Assembly (NCBI RefSeq): GCF_024490875.1
Contig: NZ_JACCLX010000027.1
Location: 1-34,852, forward strand
Length of the DNA stretch: 34,852 bases
Origin: Methanocaldococcus sp.
GTDB lineage: Archaea; AGJL01; Methanococci; Methanococcales; Methanocaldococcaceae
Reading direction: 5' to 3'
A program made the translations under genes and the position numbers. Positions within the stretch are counted from its first letter, which is position 1; each line of letters begins with the position of its first letter. Shown here one piece after another: positions 1 to 8,358 of the stretch. The notes beneath the pieces were generated by a model, which was given only the letters and a program-made list of their open reading frames with translations, was not told where the DNA came from and made no database searches.

Positions 1-197
1 ATCTTAAATTTTTCCTGATAATTAGGTTTAAATTAAAAATTTTAAGGGATTTTAAGCAAATAAATCAAAATAGAAAAATTTATATATAAGTTCGGAGGTA
101 TATAAATAACAGGGGTAATTGACCCTTCGAATTATAACCCCCTATTATAGGAGAATTATAAGGTAATTTTAGAAAATTATCTCTTCAAATTGTGCCC
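1..197. promoter_or_regulatory. AT-rich flank of CRISPR mini-array, possible leader
   Basis: No coding frame is visible here. There is a TATA-like stretch at about 88-98 (TTTATATATA) and a small GC-richer patch at 111-142, where GGGG (112-115) could pair with CCCC (138-141). The segment ends directly at the first CRISPR repeat. It could be the array leader if the array is read on the plus strand. The other flank, a long AT-rich repeat, is the rival candidate, so orientation is unresolved. Confidence 0.3.
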
Positions 198-457
198 TGT
201 CTAAAATCATGCCCCAAAGGGGAAAGTTACGAAAAACAAGAATTTTTTTAAACTCTTTTGCCTAATTTGTCTAAAATCATGCCCCAAAGGGGAAAGTTAC
301 TTCAACTTCCTCCAATTTTTCATATTAGACACCATTGTCTAAAATCATGCCCCAAAGGGGAAAGTTAAAAAGAGGCATTGCTTCTTTTAAGAAGCAATGC
401 ATAGGGAGTATAGCAATAGGGCGGAGCCCTATGGGTATATAATCATGCCCCAAAGGG
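198..457 (+). CRISPR. CRISPR mini-array, three good repeats plus one degenerate
   Basis: Three near-identical 32-33 nt repeats lie at 198-230, 268-300 and 336-367. Each contains the palindromic core CCCCAAAGGGG, which would fold into a 4-bp stem with a 3-nt loop. The spacers at 231-267 (37 nt) and 301-335 (35 nt) are unrelated to each other. A fourth, degenerate copy at 435-457 keeps TAATCATGCCCCAAAGGG but loses the repeat's 3' end. The interval between repeats 3 and 4 is about 67 nt, roughly twice a normal spacer, and holds strong hairpins. The repeat layout (TAAAATCA, stem, GGAAA) resembles what I recall of M. jannaschii CRISPR repeats. No cas genes are present, so any function needs Cas proteins from elsewhere. 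Strand is a guess. Confidence 0.85.
368..434. other. GC-rich double hairpin inside the last CRISPR interval
   Basis: Two strong inverted repeats sit side by side. GCATTGCTTCTT at 375-386 pairs perfectly (12 bp, TT loop) with AAGAAGCAATGC at 389-400. ATAGGGC at 416-422 pairs with GCCCTAT at 426-432 (7 bp, GGA loop). In such AT-rich DNA this is conspicuous. It may be an inserted sequence, a structured RNA or terminator at the array end, or an abnormal spacer with a lost repeat. I cannot tell which. Confidence 0.5.
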
Positions 458-1010
458 AATAAAAGTATTTAAATTCTTTATTTTTTTAATAATATAAAAT
501 ATTTATAAATTTCTATATTCATATCTTTTTTAAGAGTAATACTGACCCTCGGGAAAATTTCGATCTGAATATTACAAAATAAGAAAAATATCAAAAAAAT
601 ATTATAGTAATATGATAAATTCTAAAATCGTAATAGAGTATAATAAAAAATAGAAAATTTTTATTATAAAATAGTATTAAGACCCGAGTATAAATATTAT
701 ACTTATATGAAAATTTATAAGGATAATATTACGAATACACTATATAAATCTAAATTTTTTAATTTATCTATATTCTTTTTGGCATAAAAGAAAGGCAGAA
801 TATCCTTTATTTATACACTAAATCTATAAATTTACATATTCATATACTTTTAAAAATAATACTGACCCCCGGTAAATTTTCAATCAAATATTATAAAATC
901 ATAAAAATATCAAAAAAATATTATAGTAATATGATAAATTTCGAAATTATAATATTATTATAATAAAAATTTAAAATTTTTTATGATTTAATATTATCGA
1001 ATCCCGAAAA
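451..1010 (+). repeat. Long AT-rich repeat, left copy (inverted partner at right end)
   Basis: This non-coding stretch matches the reverse complement of 34290-34852 over almost its whole length, with only scattered differences by eye. It starts inside the degenerate CRISPR repeat. It has two units about 320 bp apart: the TAATACTGACC landmark recurs near 537 and 857, and a shared block GATATTTTTTTGATATT-type (minus strand) lies near 580-620 and 900-940. Each unit is a loose palindrome bounded by CTCGGG-like (548-553) and CCCGAG-like (683-688) clamps. A long repeat next to short CRISPR repeats recalls the LR-SR arrangement described for M. jannaschii. It could be a CRISPR leader or trailer. No open frame is credible. 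Confidence 0.75.
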
Positions 1011-1044
1011 ATTTTCTTGCTGAATATAATTTATTATGAAAAAA

Positions 1045-1053
1045 TTTTATAAG
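1045..1053 (+). promoter_or_regulatory. Candidate TATA box for the topA operon
   Basis: TTTATAAG at 1045-1053 lies after the long repeat and 70 bp before the topA start, which would give a leader of about 45-50 nt. A second AT-rich box at 1093-1102 (AATATAAAAT) is an alternative that would make the message nearly leaderless. Confidence 0.35.
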
Positions 1054-1121
1054 TGTATGAGTTAAACAATTAAATATAGTTTCTAATAACCTAATATAAA
1101 ATATTATTATTTTGTGAAACT

Positions 1122-3482
1122 ATGAGTGTTTTAATTATTTGTGAAAAGCCAAGTGTTGCTAAAAAAATAGCTAATGCTTTGGGAAAACCTAAGAAAAAAA
1201 CTATCTATAATGTTCCATACTACGAATTGGAAAGAAATGGGAAAAAAATTATTGTTGCAAGTGCTGTTGGGCATTTATTTACGCTGGTTGAAAAAAACAA
1301 TACTAAATTTGGACATTATCCTGTTTTTGATGTAAAATGGGTGCCAGCAAGTGTTGAAAAAGGAAAAAAATATGTTGATAACTATATAAAGGCATTAAAA
1401 AAACTTTCTAAGGAGGCAGATGAAATATATATAGCAACAGATTGGGACATTGAGGGAGAATTAATAGGTTTTCACGCATTGAAATACTGTTGCAGTAAAA
1501 CAAAAGCTAAGAGAATGAGATTTTCCTCATTAACAAAAAATGAGATTGTAAAAGCGTTTGAAAATCCTGATGAAATAGATTATGGTTTGGTAGATGCTGG
1601 TGAAAGTAGGCATATCATAGATTGGTATTATGGTATAAACTTATCAAGGGCTTTAATGAATGCTATTAAGGCAGTAAATAGATGGAAAACAATGAGTGTT
1701 GGTAGAGTTCAAGGACCAGCATTATCTTTTTTAACTGAGAGAGAGTTGGAAATTAAAAAATTTGTTCCAAAGCCATACTGGGTTATTGAGGCATTATTAA
1801 AGGATAATTTAAAGGCAATACATGAAAAAGAGAAATTTTGGGATGAAAAAGAGGCTAAAAATGTTTATGAAAAAGTAAAAAATGAAAAGTTTGGGAAGGT
1901 TGTAGAGATAAAAAGAACTGTGAGAAAGATAAAGCCACTCCCTCCCTTTGACTTAGGAACTTTACAGAGAGAGGCATACAACTATTTTAAGTTTTCTCCA
2001 AAGGAAACCCAAGAAATTGCCCAAAGTTTGTATGAAAAAGGTTTATGTTTGCATCCAGACACATTAATTTTATTACCTGATGGAGTTAAGAAAATTAAGG
2101 ATTTGGATGAGGAAGGAAATATTTTATGTTTAAATAAAGATTTGAAATTAACAAAATCAAAATATAAACTTTTAAAAAGAACAGTAAAAGAGAAACTAAT
2201 AAAAATTATCTTAAATGGTGGAACTGAACTTATTGCAACAAAAGAGCATCCAATTTTAGTTTATATGGATAAGTTAATATTTGTTCCTTCTGGAGAGTTG
2301 AAAGAAAATGAACAAGTAGTAACACTTAGTTATGGAGATGTTTATATCCAAAAAATTAAAAAAATTGAAGAAATTGATTATGAAGGAGAGGTTTATGATT
2401 TAACAGTTGAAAAATACCACAACTTTATAGCCAATGGTGTAGTTGTGCATAACTGCTCATACCCAAGGACATCTTCCCAAAAATTACCAAAGGATAAAAA
2501 CTATCTAAAAAATATTTTAAGCATTTTAAAGAATCATCCAATTTATGGAAAATGGGCTAAAGATATTTTAAATAAGGGAGATTTAAAGCCAGTTGAAGGT
2601 AAAAAAGAGGATCCTGCTCATCCTGCAATACATGTTGTAGATATTCCAAAAGATGAAGAATTATCAGAAAAAGAAAAAAAGATTTACGATTTAATTGCAA
2701 GAAGAACATTAAGTGCTTTTTGGGATAATGCAGAGAGGGAATATTCAAATATAAAAATTAACATAAATGGAGAGATTTTTAAACTATCTGGTTCAAGAAC
2801 ATTAAAAGAAGGTTGGCATGAAATTTATTACTTCCCAAAATTTGATGACTGTGAGTTGCCAAAGTTAAATAAGGGAGATTTAATACCTATTCAAAAAATA
2901 ACTATAACTAAAAAAGAAACTCAACCACCTAAAAGATACACTGTTGCAAGTATAATTAAGGAATTGGAGAAAAGAAAGTTAGGAACTAAGGCAACGAGGG
3001 CGGAAATCGTTGAGAAATTAATAAAAAGAGGGTATGTTATTGATGATGGCTCATTAAAAGTAACTGACTTGGGAATTTCAGTCGTTGAAACTTTAAAAAA
3101 GTTCTGTCCAGAAATTATTGACGAAAAAATGACGAGAGATTTAGAAGAGAAGTTAGAAAAGATACAGTTTAGAAAGATTAAAAAAGATGATGTTTTAGAT
3201 GAGGCAGAACAAAAATTAAGGAAAATTTTAGAAGAATTTAAAAAGAAAGAAAAAGATGTAGGAATGTTCCTTATAAAAAAGTTAGATTTTAATAATACTA
3301 ACTCAAATACAAAAGAAAATAAAGAAAATAAAACTGAAAGTAAAAAAGTTGTTGGAAAATGTCCTAAATGTGGTGGAGAGTTAATAATTAGAGAAGGAAA
3401 GTATGGAAAGTTTCTTGGCTGTTCAAATTATCCAAAGTGTAAATATACAGAAAAATTAAATAAAAAGGTGGATAAAACATGA
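1122..3482 (+). CDS. topA: DNA topoisomerase I (type IA) with mini-intein
   Basis: This enzyme relaxes negatively supercoiled DNA through a 5'-phosphotyrosine intermediate. The precursor is 786 residues. The Toprim domain is N-terminal (ICEKPSVAKKI at 6-16) and carries the metal-binding acids D107, D109 and E111 in ATDWDIEGE. The catalytic tyrosine is Y447 in SYPRTSS. A four-cysteine zinc ribbon (C747, C750, C767, C773) ends the protein. Residues 309-444 form an intein, so the spliced enzyme would be 650 residues, a normal archaeal size. The start ATG follows a weak GTGAAAC site. It is the first gene of a tight operon; its stop overlaps the next start as ATGA. Identification is secure; function requires splicing because the intein separates the domain before the catalytic tyrosine. 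Confidence 0.95.
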   Translation: MSVLIICEKPSVAKKIANALGKPKKKTIYNVPYYELERNGKKIIVASAVGHLFTLVEKNNTKFGHYPVFDVKWVPASVEKGKKYVDNYIKALKKLSKEADEIYIATDWDIEGELIGFHALKYCCSKTKAKRMRFSSLTKNEIVKAFENPDEIDYGLVDAGESRHIIDWYYGINLSRALMNAIKAVNRWKTMSVGRVQGPALSFLTERELEIKKFVPKPYWVIEALLKDNLKAIHEKEKFWDEKEAKNVYEKVKNEKFGKVVEIKRTVRKIKPLPPFDLGTLQREAYNYFKFSPKETQEIAQSLYEKGLCLHPDTLILLPDGVKKIKDLDEEGNILCLNKDLKLTKSKYKLLKRTVKEKLIKIILNGGTELIATKEHPILVYMDKLIFVPSGELKENEQVVTLSYGDVYIQKIKKIEEIDYEGEVYDLTVEKYHNFIANGVVVHNCSYPRTSSQKLPKDKNYLKNILSILKNHPIYGKWAKDILNKGDLKPVEGKKEDPAHPAIHVVDIPKDEELSEKEKKIYDLIARRTLSAFWDNAEREYSNIKININGEIFKLSGSRTLKEGWHEIYYFPKFDDCELPKLNKGDLIPIQKITITKKETQPPKRYTVASIIKELEKRKLGTKATRAEIVEKLIKRGYVIDDGSLKVTDLGISVVETLKKFCPEIIDEKMTRDLEEKLEKIQFRKIKKDDVLDEAEQKLRKILEEFKKKEKDVGMFLIKKLDFNNTNSNTKENKENKTESKKVVGKCPKCGGELIIREGKYGKFLGCSNYPKCKYTEKLNKKVDKT
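2046..2453 (+). other. Mini-intein in TopA (136 residues)
   Basis: This in-frame insertion, Cys309 to Asn444 of the precursor, has all splicing blocks. Block A is C-L-H-P-D-T-L-I. Block B is GTELIATKEHPILV with the TxxH motif (intein T65, H68). Block F is VYDLTVEKYHNFIANG. Block G is VVVHN followed by extein Cys+1 (C445). Between blocks B and F there are only about 45 residues, with no room for a LAGLIDADG homing endonuclease, so this is a mini-intein that cannot spread by itself. The exteins join as EKGL-CSYPRT, two residues before the catalytic tyrosine. Inteins favour such conserved active sites. I do not recall an intein in M. jannaschii TopA. Confidence 0.93.
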
Positions 3483-4639
3483 TTCCGAAATTGTATGTTG
3501 ATTTTGGAGGTTATTCAGCAATAGAAAAAGGAAATTTAATAATTCCAAGAGAGAATATCTTAAATAAAGAAGATTTTGATAAAATAGAAATTGGAGAGGT
3601 AGTTGATATATATTCAAAGAGAGGGAAATTTTTAGGAAGAGGTTTTAAAAATCCAAGAGAAATTAGAATAATGACACTAAAAAAAGAAAATTTGGATGAA
3701 AACTACATAAGAGAGAAAATAATTAAGGCTAATGAATATAGAGTAAATTTTTTAGGATTTAAAGACACTTATAGGATGGTTTATACTCAATCAGATTGGT
3801 TAAATGGTTTGGTTATTGACAAATATAACGATATAGCCACAGTTCAAATATTCAACTACGGTATTGAAAAAATGAAAGATGTAATTGTAGAGACACTCTT
3901 AGATTTAGGGATAGATAGTATTTATGAAAAAAGTTCTGGAAGGAATAGAAAAAGAGCAGGATTGCCAGAGGTTGAGGGTATATTAGTTGGAAAGAAAACA
4001 GAAACAATTATTAAAGAAGGGGATGCAAAATTTAAAGTTACCTTTGATGGACAAAAAACAGGATTTTTTTTAGACCAAAGAGAAAATAGGTTAGAGATAG
4101 AGAAGTTTATAAAAGAAGGGGATAGAGTTTTAGATGTCTGTTGCTATACAGGAGGATTTTCAGTCCATTGTGCAATTAAAGGAGCAGAAGTTGTAGGAGT
4201 AGATTTATCTAAAAAGGCTTTAAAAGTAGCGGAGGAAAATATGGAATTAAATAATATTCCTAAGGATAAATACACTTTTATAGAAGGCAATGCATTTAAA
4301 GTTTTAGAGGAGTTTATAGAGGATGGAGAGAAATTTGATATAGTAATTTTAGACCCTCCTGCATTTGCTCAATCAAAAAAATCTTTGAAGGACGCTATTA
4401 GGGGCTATCATATGTTAAATAGATTTGGAGCTAAATTGGCTGATAGATTATTAGTAACTTGTTCTTGCTCTCAACCATTAGAGCCAGATGCATTTAAAGC
4501 GTTAGTTATAGATGCATGTCTAAAAGCAAAAAAATGGGCTAAAATCATTAAATATGGCTCACAAAGTCCAGATCATCCAATAACTTCTAAGGGAACAGAA
4601 TACTTAAAGTGTCTATTTTTAAGTTTAGAAAAAATTTAA
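3479..4639 (+). CDS. Class I SAM-dependent rRNA cytosine-C5-type methyltransferase (RlmI-like)
   Basis: The 386-residue protein has an N-terminal PUA-like RNA-binding region (about 1-75, with GRGFKNPREIRIM) and a central domain ending near DGQKTGFFLDQRENR. A Rossmann methyltransferase follows: motif I VLDVCCYTGGFS (217-228), the acidic GVDLS motif, DPPAFAQ at 292-298, and TCSCSQ at 327-332 with candidate catalytic cysteines. This arrangement matches the RlmI/YccW family, which makes 5-methylcytosine in large-subunit rRNA. The exact target here is inferred. The start ATG overlaps the topA stop (ATGA) and has GGTGG upstream, so the two are translationally coupled. Confidence 0.85.
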   Translation: MIPKLYVDFGGYSAIEKGNLIIPRENILNKEDFDKIEIGEVVDIYSKRGKFLGRGFKNPREIRIMTLKKENLDENYIREKIIKANEYRVNFLGFKDTYRMVYTQSDWLNGLVIDKYNDIATVQIFNYGIEKMKDVIVETLLDLGIDSIYEKSSGRNRKRAGLPEVEGILVGKKTETIIKEGDAKFKVTFDGQKTGFFLDQRENRLEIEKFIKEGDRVLDVCCYTGGFSVHCAIKGAEVVGVDLSKKALKVAEENMELNNIPKDKYTFIEGNAFKVLEEFIEDGEKFDIVILDPPAFAQSKKSLKDAIRGYHMLNRFGAKLADRLLVTCSCSQPLEPDAFKALVIDACLKAKKWAKIIKYGSQSPDHPITSKGTEYLKCLFLSLEKI

Positions 4640-4658
4640 TTTTATTTTTGGTGAAAAT

Positions 4659-5258
4659 ATGAGATATGTTGCCTATAAAATTTATCCAGAAGAATTCTTA
4701 AAAAATGAAGTTGTTGAAAATTCTTTAATTATAGAGGGTAGAAAGGTTAGAAGAGTAAGAATTTTAGGAAAAGTGGAAAATATAAATGTTGGAGAAATTT
4801 TATCTTTTTATGTTGATGGAGTTAATGTTAAGTATTTTGAAGATAAACCAGTTTATATCAAAGAGGGAGATATTGTTGATGTAATTGGAAGACCAAGAAC
4901 ATTCAATGGAGATAAATATTTAATGGCTGAAATTATTAAAGTTAGGGATGAAAAGTGGATAAAACTTAGAGATTTGGAAATAAAAAAGACGAGAAAATAT
5001 TTATTAGAAAATGCTGAATTGGCAGATGATGAAGATAAAGAGGAAGAATTTGAAGAAGATATAGAAATTGAAAATTTAGATCCAGAAGTTATAAAAGAAA
5101 AAATATTATCTCTTATTGAAAAATTTGGAGAAATTACATTTGAAGAACTCTCTGGTATGGTTAAACTTTCAGAGGAAGATTTAGAAAAGTATTTATCTGA
5201 ATTAATAGAATCTGGGGAAATCCTTGAGCCCATACCTGGAGTTTATAAAATACAGTAA
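4659..5258 (+). CDS. RPA32-like OB-fold / winged-helix protein
   Basis: This 199-residue protein probably binds single-stranded DNA as a partner in replication protein A. Residues 1-115 look like an OB-fold (VRRVRILGKVENI, then EGDIVDVIGRPRTFNGDKYLMAEIIKV). An acidic linker follows (about 123-143, ADDEDKEEEFEED). A C-terminal winged helix occupies 147-199 (ITFEELSGMVKLSEEDLEKYLSEL). The OB-acidic linker-wH order copies eukaryotic RPA32 and archaeal COG3390 proteins. The family assignment is by architecture. The gene lies 19 bp after the methyltransferase gene with GGTGAAAAT before the ATG, in the topA operon, which supports a DNA-processing role. Confidence 0.75.
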   Translation: MRYVAYKIYPEEFLKNEVVENSLIIEGRKVRRVRILGKVENINVGEILSFYVDGVNVKYFEDKPVYIKEGDIVDVIGRPRTFNGDKYLMAEIIKVRDEKWIKLRDLEIKKTRKYLLENAELADDEDKEEEFEEDIEIENLDPEVIKEKILSLIEKFGEITFEELSGMVKLSEEDLEKYLSELIESGEILEPIPGVYKIQ

Positions 5259-5273
5259 ATTGGAGGTGGAACA

Positions 5274-5831
5274 TTGCTATTAGAAGAAACTTTAAAATCC
5301 TGTCCTATTGTAAAAAGAGGAAATTATCATTATTTTATTCACCCAATAACTGATGGAGTCCCAATTGTAGAGCCAAAATTGTTGAGAGAAGTTGCAATAA
5401 GAATAATCAAAATTGGAAACTTTGAGGATGTTGATAAAATAGTAACTGCCGAGGCTATGGGAATTCCTTTGGCAACTATCCTCTCTTTATATACTGATAT
5501 ACCCTATGTAATTATGAGAAAGAGAGAGTATAAGTTGCCAGGAGAAATTCCTGTTTTTCAAACTACTGGTTATAGTAAAGGACAATTATATTTAAATGGA
5601 ATAAATAAGGGAGATAAAGTAGTAATTGTAGATGATGTTATATCTACGGGAGGAACGATGATTGCTATAATTGAGGCATTAAAAAAAGCAGGGGCTGAGA
5701 TAAAGGATATAATATGTGTTATAGAAAGAGGAAATGGTAAAAAAGAAGTTGAAGAAAAAACTGGCTATAAAATTAAAACATTAGTTAAAATTGATGTTGT
5801 AGATGGAAAAGTTGTAATTTTAGATAAATAA
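5274..5831 (+). CDS. hpt: Purine phosphoribosyltransferase (hypoxanthine/guanine type)
   Basis: This cytosolic salvage enzyme transfers ribose-5-phosphate from PRPP to a purine base. The 185-residue protein has the type I PRPP-binding loop [14 protein letters not shown] and an upstream [14 protein letters not shown] segment typical of APRT/HGPRT folds. Length and sequence fit the archaeal group annotated hpt in M. jannaschii, but adenine specificity cannot be excluded from sequence alone. The start is TTG, chosen because a strong GGAGGTG site (5262-5268) stands at proper spacing. It is fourth in the topA operon, 15 bp after the RPA32-like gene. Confidence 0.85.
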   Translation: MLLEETLKSCPIVKRGNYHYFIHPITDGVPIVEPKLLREVAIRIIKIGNFEDVDKIVTAEAMGIPLATILSLYTDIPYVIMRKREYKLPGEIPVFQTTGYSKGQLYLNGINKGDKVVIVDDVISTGGTMIAIIEALKKAGAEIKDIICVIERGNGKKEVEEKTGYKIKTLVKIDVVDGKVVILDK

Positions 5832-5852
5832 AATGTTAATGTTGGTGGTCAA

Positions 5853-6473
5853 ATGGACATAAGAAGTATAAATCCTACAAAGATTGTATGCGTTGGTTTG
5901 AACTATATAGACCACGCTAAGGAGTTAAATATGGAAATTCCCGAATATCCAATAATATTTTTAAAGCCTACTTCTGCAATTATATATAATGAAGATTACA
6001 TTATAAAACCAAAAATTTCAAAAAGAGTTGATTATGAGGTTGAATTAGCAATTGTTATAGGAAAAAAATGTAAAAATGTTAAAAAATCAGAATCTGAGGA
6101 TTACATAATGGGATACACAATTTTAAATGATGTAACTGCAAGAGATTTACAGCAGAAAGATGGGCAATGGACGAGGGCTAAGTCATTTGATACATTTTGT
6201 CCAATAGGTCCAAGAATAGTTAAAGACATAGACCCAATGAACCTAAATATTGAGTGTAGAGTTAATAATGAAGTTAAACAAAAATCTAACACTAAAAATA
6301 TGATTTTTGATGTCTATGAATTGGTAGAATTTGTTTCATCAATAATGACACTATATCCTGGAGATATTATTTCCACAGGAACTCCTCCTGGCGTAGGAGA
6401 GTTAAAAGTTGGAGATGTCGTAGAGTGTAAAATTGAAAATATAGGAATTTTAAGGAATTATTTTATACAATAA
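5853..6473 (+). CDS. Fumarylacetoacetate hydrolase family protein
   Basis: The 206-residue protein is a single FAH domain. The metal-binding acids appear in VDYEVELAIVIGKK (the ExE pair) and LNDVTARDLQ. The C-terminal signature PGDIISTGTPPGVG is complete. FAHD1-type members act as acylpyruvases, oxaloacetate decarboxylases or oxaloacetate tautomerases, while others are 2-hydroxy-hepta-diene-dioate isomerases. The short length points to the FAHD1-like group; the true substrate is unknown. GGTGG precedes the ATG. It is the last gene of the topA operon, separated from hpt by 21 bp. Confidence 0.85.
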   Translation: MDIRSINPTKIVCVGLNYIDHAKELNMEIPEYPIIFLKPTSAIIYNEDYIIKPKISKRVDYEVELAIVIGKKCKNVKKSESEDYIMGYTILNDVTARDLQQKDGQWTRAKSFDTFCPIGPRIVKDIDPMNLNIECRVNNEVKQKSNTKNMIFDVYELVEFVSSIMTLYPGDIISTGTPPGVGELKVGDVVECKIENIGILRNYFIQ

Positions 6474-6551
6474 TAACATATATTACTAAAATTTCAACAA
6501 ATATGAGTAATAAAATCATAATTATTAAAATTGCTTTTGAAATTTTATATA

Positions 6552-6770
6552 TTAATCTATATTTTGAGTATATTTCATATAAAATAATAGTTTAATAAGA
6601 ACTATCACAGCAATTGGCAATGATATTATTCCTAAAATTACTAAAAAAATTTTATTATTGTAATGGGATGCTATTACTGTTGCTATACCAATTAGAAATA
6701 TTTCCAAAAATATAATCTTATTATTAAATATTTTGTTATCCATAATTGTTTTTAATAATTTTAAACTCAT
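6552..6770 (-). CDS. Small two-helix membrane protein, function unknown
   Basis: The 72-residue protein has two hydrophobic segments, about 19-35 (IIFLEIFLIGIATVIA) and 41-66 (IFLVILGIISLPIAVIVLIKLLF), joined by a short polar loop. No family is recognised. The main support for a real gene is the start: GGTGATTAA stands just before ATG on the minus strand. It is transcribed convergent to the FAH gene and divergent from argH. It may be a lineage-specific membrane peptide. Confidence 0.6.
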   Translation of the reverse strand: MSLKLLKTIMDNKIFNNKIIFLEIFLIGIATVIASHYNNKIFLVILGIISLPIAVIVLIKLLFYMKYTQNID

Positions 6771-6849
6771 TTAATCACCAAATATTTCTTATAAATAATA
6801 TTAATATTTTCAAAATCCTAAATATCTTTTTTTATTCGTACTAAATTTT

Positions 6850-6858
6850 TTATATAAA
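6850..6858 (+). promoter_or_regulatory. TATA box of argH
   Basis: TTATATAAA lies 28-36 bp before the argH start codon at 6886. Initiation about 24 bp downstream of the box would give a short leader that includes the GGTGAG ribosome site at 6876-6881. Confidence 0.5.
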
Positions 6859-6885
6859 ATAACAATACAAGATATGGTGAGAATT

Positions 6886-8340
6886 ATGAACATTTTGAGA
6901 AGAGGTAGATTAGGGAACTCTATTAAGGAAGATGTAGCAAAATACACAACAAGTTTAGATTTTGACAAAGAAATTTTTGAAGCAGACATTTTGTGTGACA
7001 TAGCCCATGTAATAATGCTTTATGAGGAGGGAATTATAGATAAAGATACTGCAAAAAAGATTATTGAAGGTTTGAAAGGAATTTACAAAAATGGGATAGA
7101 ATGTTTAAACTTAGACCCTTCCTTAGATGATATACATATGGTTATTGAAAATGAGTTAATTAAAAAACTTGGTGAAGATGTCGCTGGAAGAATGCACACT
7201 GGAAGGAGTAGAAATGATGAAGTAGCAACAGATTTAAGATTAGTATTGAGGGAGAAGGTTTTAGAAATTAGTAAATTATTGATTAATATGCTAAAAGATT
7301 TATTAGAGTTGGCAGATGAGCATAAGCACACTTTAACAGTTGGATACACTCATTTACAACACGCTCAGCCAACAACATTTGCTCATCATCTATTAAGTTA
7401 TGTTTCAGCAATTGAAAGAGATATATTGAGATTATTTGATACATATAAAAGAATCAATATTTCTCCATTAGGTTGTGGAGCGTTGGCAACAACGGGATTT
7501 AAAATTAATAGAGAGAGAACAAAGGAACTTTTAGGATTTGACAAATTAATAGAGAACTCAATGGATGGTGTCTCTGCAAGAGATTTTATATTGGAAGTTA
7601 TGGCTGATTTATCAATATTAGGAACTAATTTATCAAAAATTTGCGAAGAGTTAGTTCTATTTTCAACTTATGAGTTTAGAACTGTTGAAATAGCAAATGA
7701 ATATTGCTCAACATCCTCTATAATGCCTCAGAAAAAAAATCCTGATGTTGCTGAAATTGCAAGGGCTAAACTTTGCAAATTAAATGGAAATTTAGTTACT
7801 GCATTAACAATATTAAAGGCTCTACCAAATACTTACAATAGAGATTTGCAGGAAATTACTCCTAATTTATGGGAGAGTGTATATATTACAATAGACACAA
7901 TAAAAATGATTCATGGAATGTTAAAAACTTTAAAAGTTAATAAAGATAGAATGAGAGAGTTGGCATATGCAAATTATTCTACTGCTACAGAATTGGCTGA
8001 CACATTGGTTAAGGAGGCAAATATACCATTTAGAACTGCCCACGGAATCGTTGGTGAGGTTGTTAGAAAGTCAATTGAAGAAAAGAGAGATATATTGGAA
8101 GTTATAAAAGAGGTTTTACAAAAATACAATTTGAAAGTAGATGAGGAAAAGATAAAAAAGGTATTAAATCCTTATGAAAATGTCAAAATGAGAAATGTTA
8201 TTGGAGGCCCTTCCCCCGAGGAAGTTGAAAAAAGAATAAAGGCATTTAAAGAGAGATTAGAAAAATATGAAAAAGAAGTAAATGAAAAAATTAATAAAAT
8301 AAATAAAATTAAAGAAAATCTTCTATCCTATGAAATCTAA
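6886..8340 (+). CDS. argH: Argininosuccinate lyase
   Basis: This enzyme catalyses the last step of arginine synthesis, splitting argininosuccinate to arginine and fumarate in the cytosol as a homotetramer. The 484-residue protein carries the fumarase/lyase signature SSIMPQKKNP at 277-286, the GRSRNDEVATDLRL segment, the YTHLQHAQPTTFAHH catalytic histidine region, and a normal C-terminal domain. I place the start at ATG 6886 (MNILRRGRLG). The upstream in-frame ATG at 6874 is rejected because the ribosome site GGTGAG (6876-6881) overlaps it. It is a single gene with its own TATA box and meets the YdjM-like gene tail to tail. Confidence 0.96.
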   Translation: MNILRRGRLGNSIKEDVAKYTTSLDFDKEIFEADILCDIAHVIMLYEEGIIDKDTAKKIIEGLKGIYKNGIECLNLDPSLDDIHMVIENELIKKLGEDVAGRMHTGRSRNDEVATDLRLVLREKVLEISKLLINMLKDLLELADEHKHTLTVGYTHLQHAQPTTFAHHLLSYVSAIERDILRLFDTYKRINISPLGCGALATTGFKINRERTKELLGFDKLIENSMDGVSARDFILEVMADLSILGTNLSKICEELVLFSTYEFRTVEIANEYCSTSSIMPQKKNPDVAEIARAKLCKLNGNLVTALTILKALPNTYNRDLQEITPNLWESVYITIDTIKMIHGMLKTLKVNKDRMRELAYANYSTATELADTLVKEANIPFRTAHGIVGEVVRKSIEEKRDILEVIKEVLQKYNLKVDEEKIKKVLNPYENVKMRNVIGGPSPEEVEKRIKAFKERLEKYEKEVNEKINKINKIKENLLSYEI

Positions 8341-8358
8341 TAAAATTTAGGTTATTAA

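Noticed and set aside
1-1121. cas genes or protein-coding genes around the CRISPR repeats
   Set aside because: No frame of useful length with a ribosome site exists in this stretch on either strand.
4853-5233. 126-residue minus-strand frame, serine-rich
   Set aside because: It is antisense to the RPA32-like gene; the serine-rich, low-complexity composition arises from the GAA/GAT-rich sense codons.
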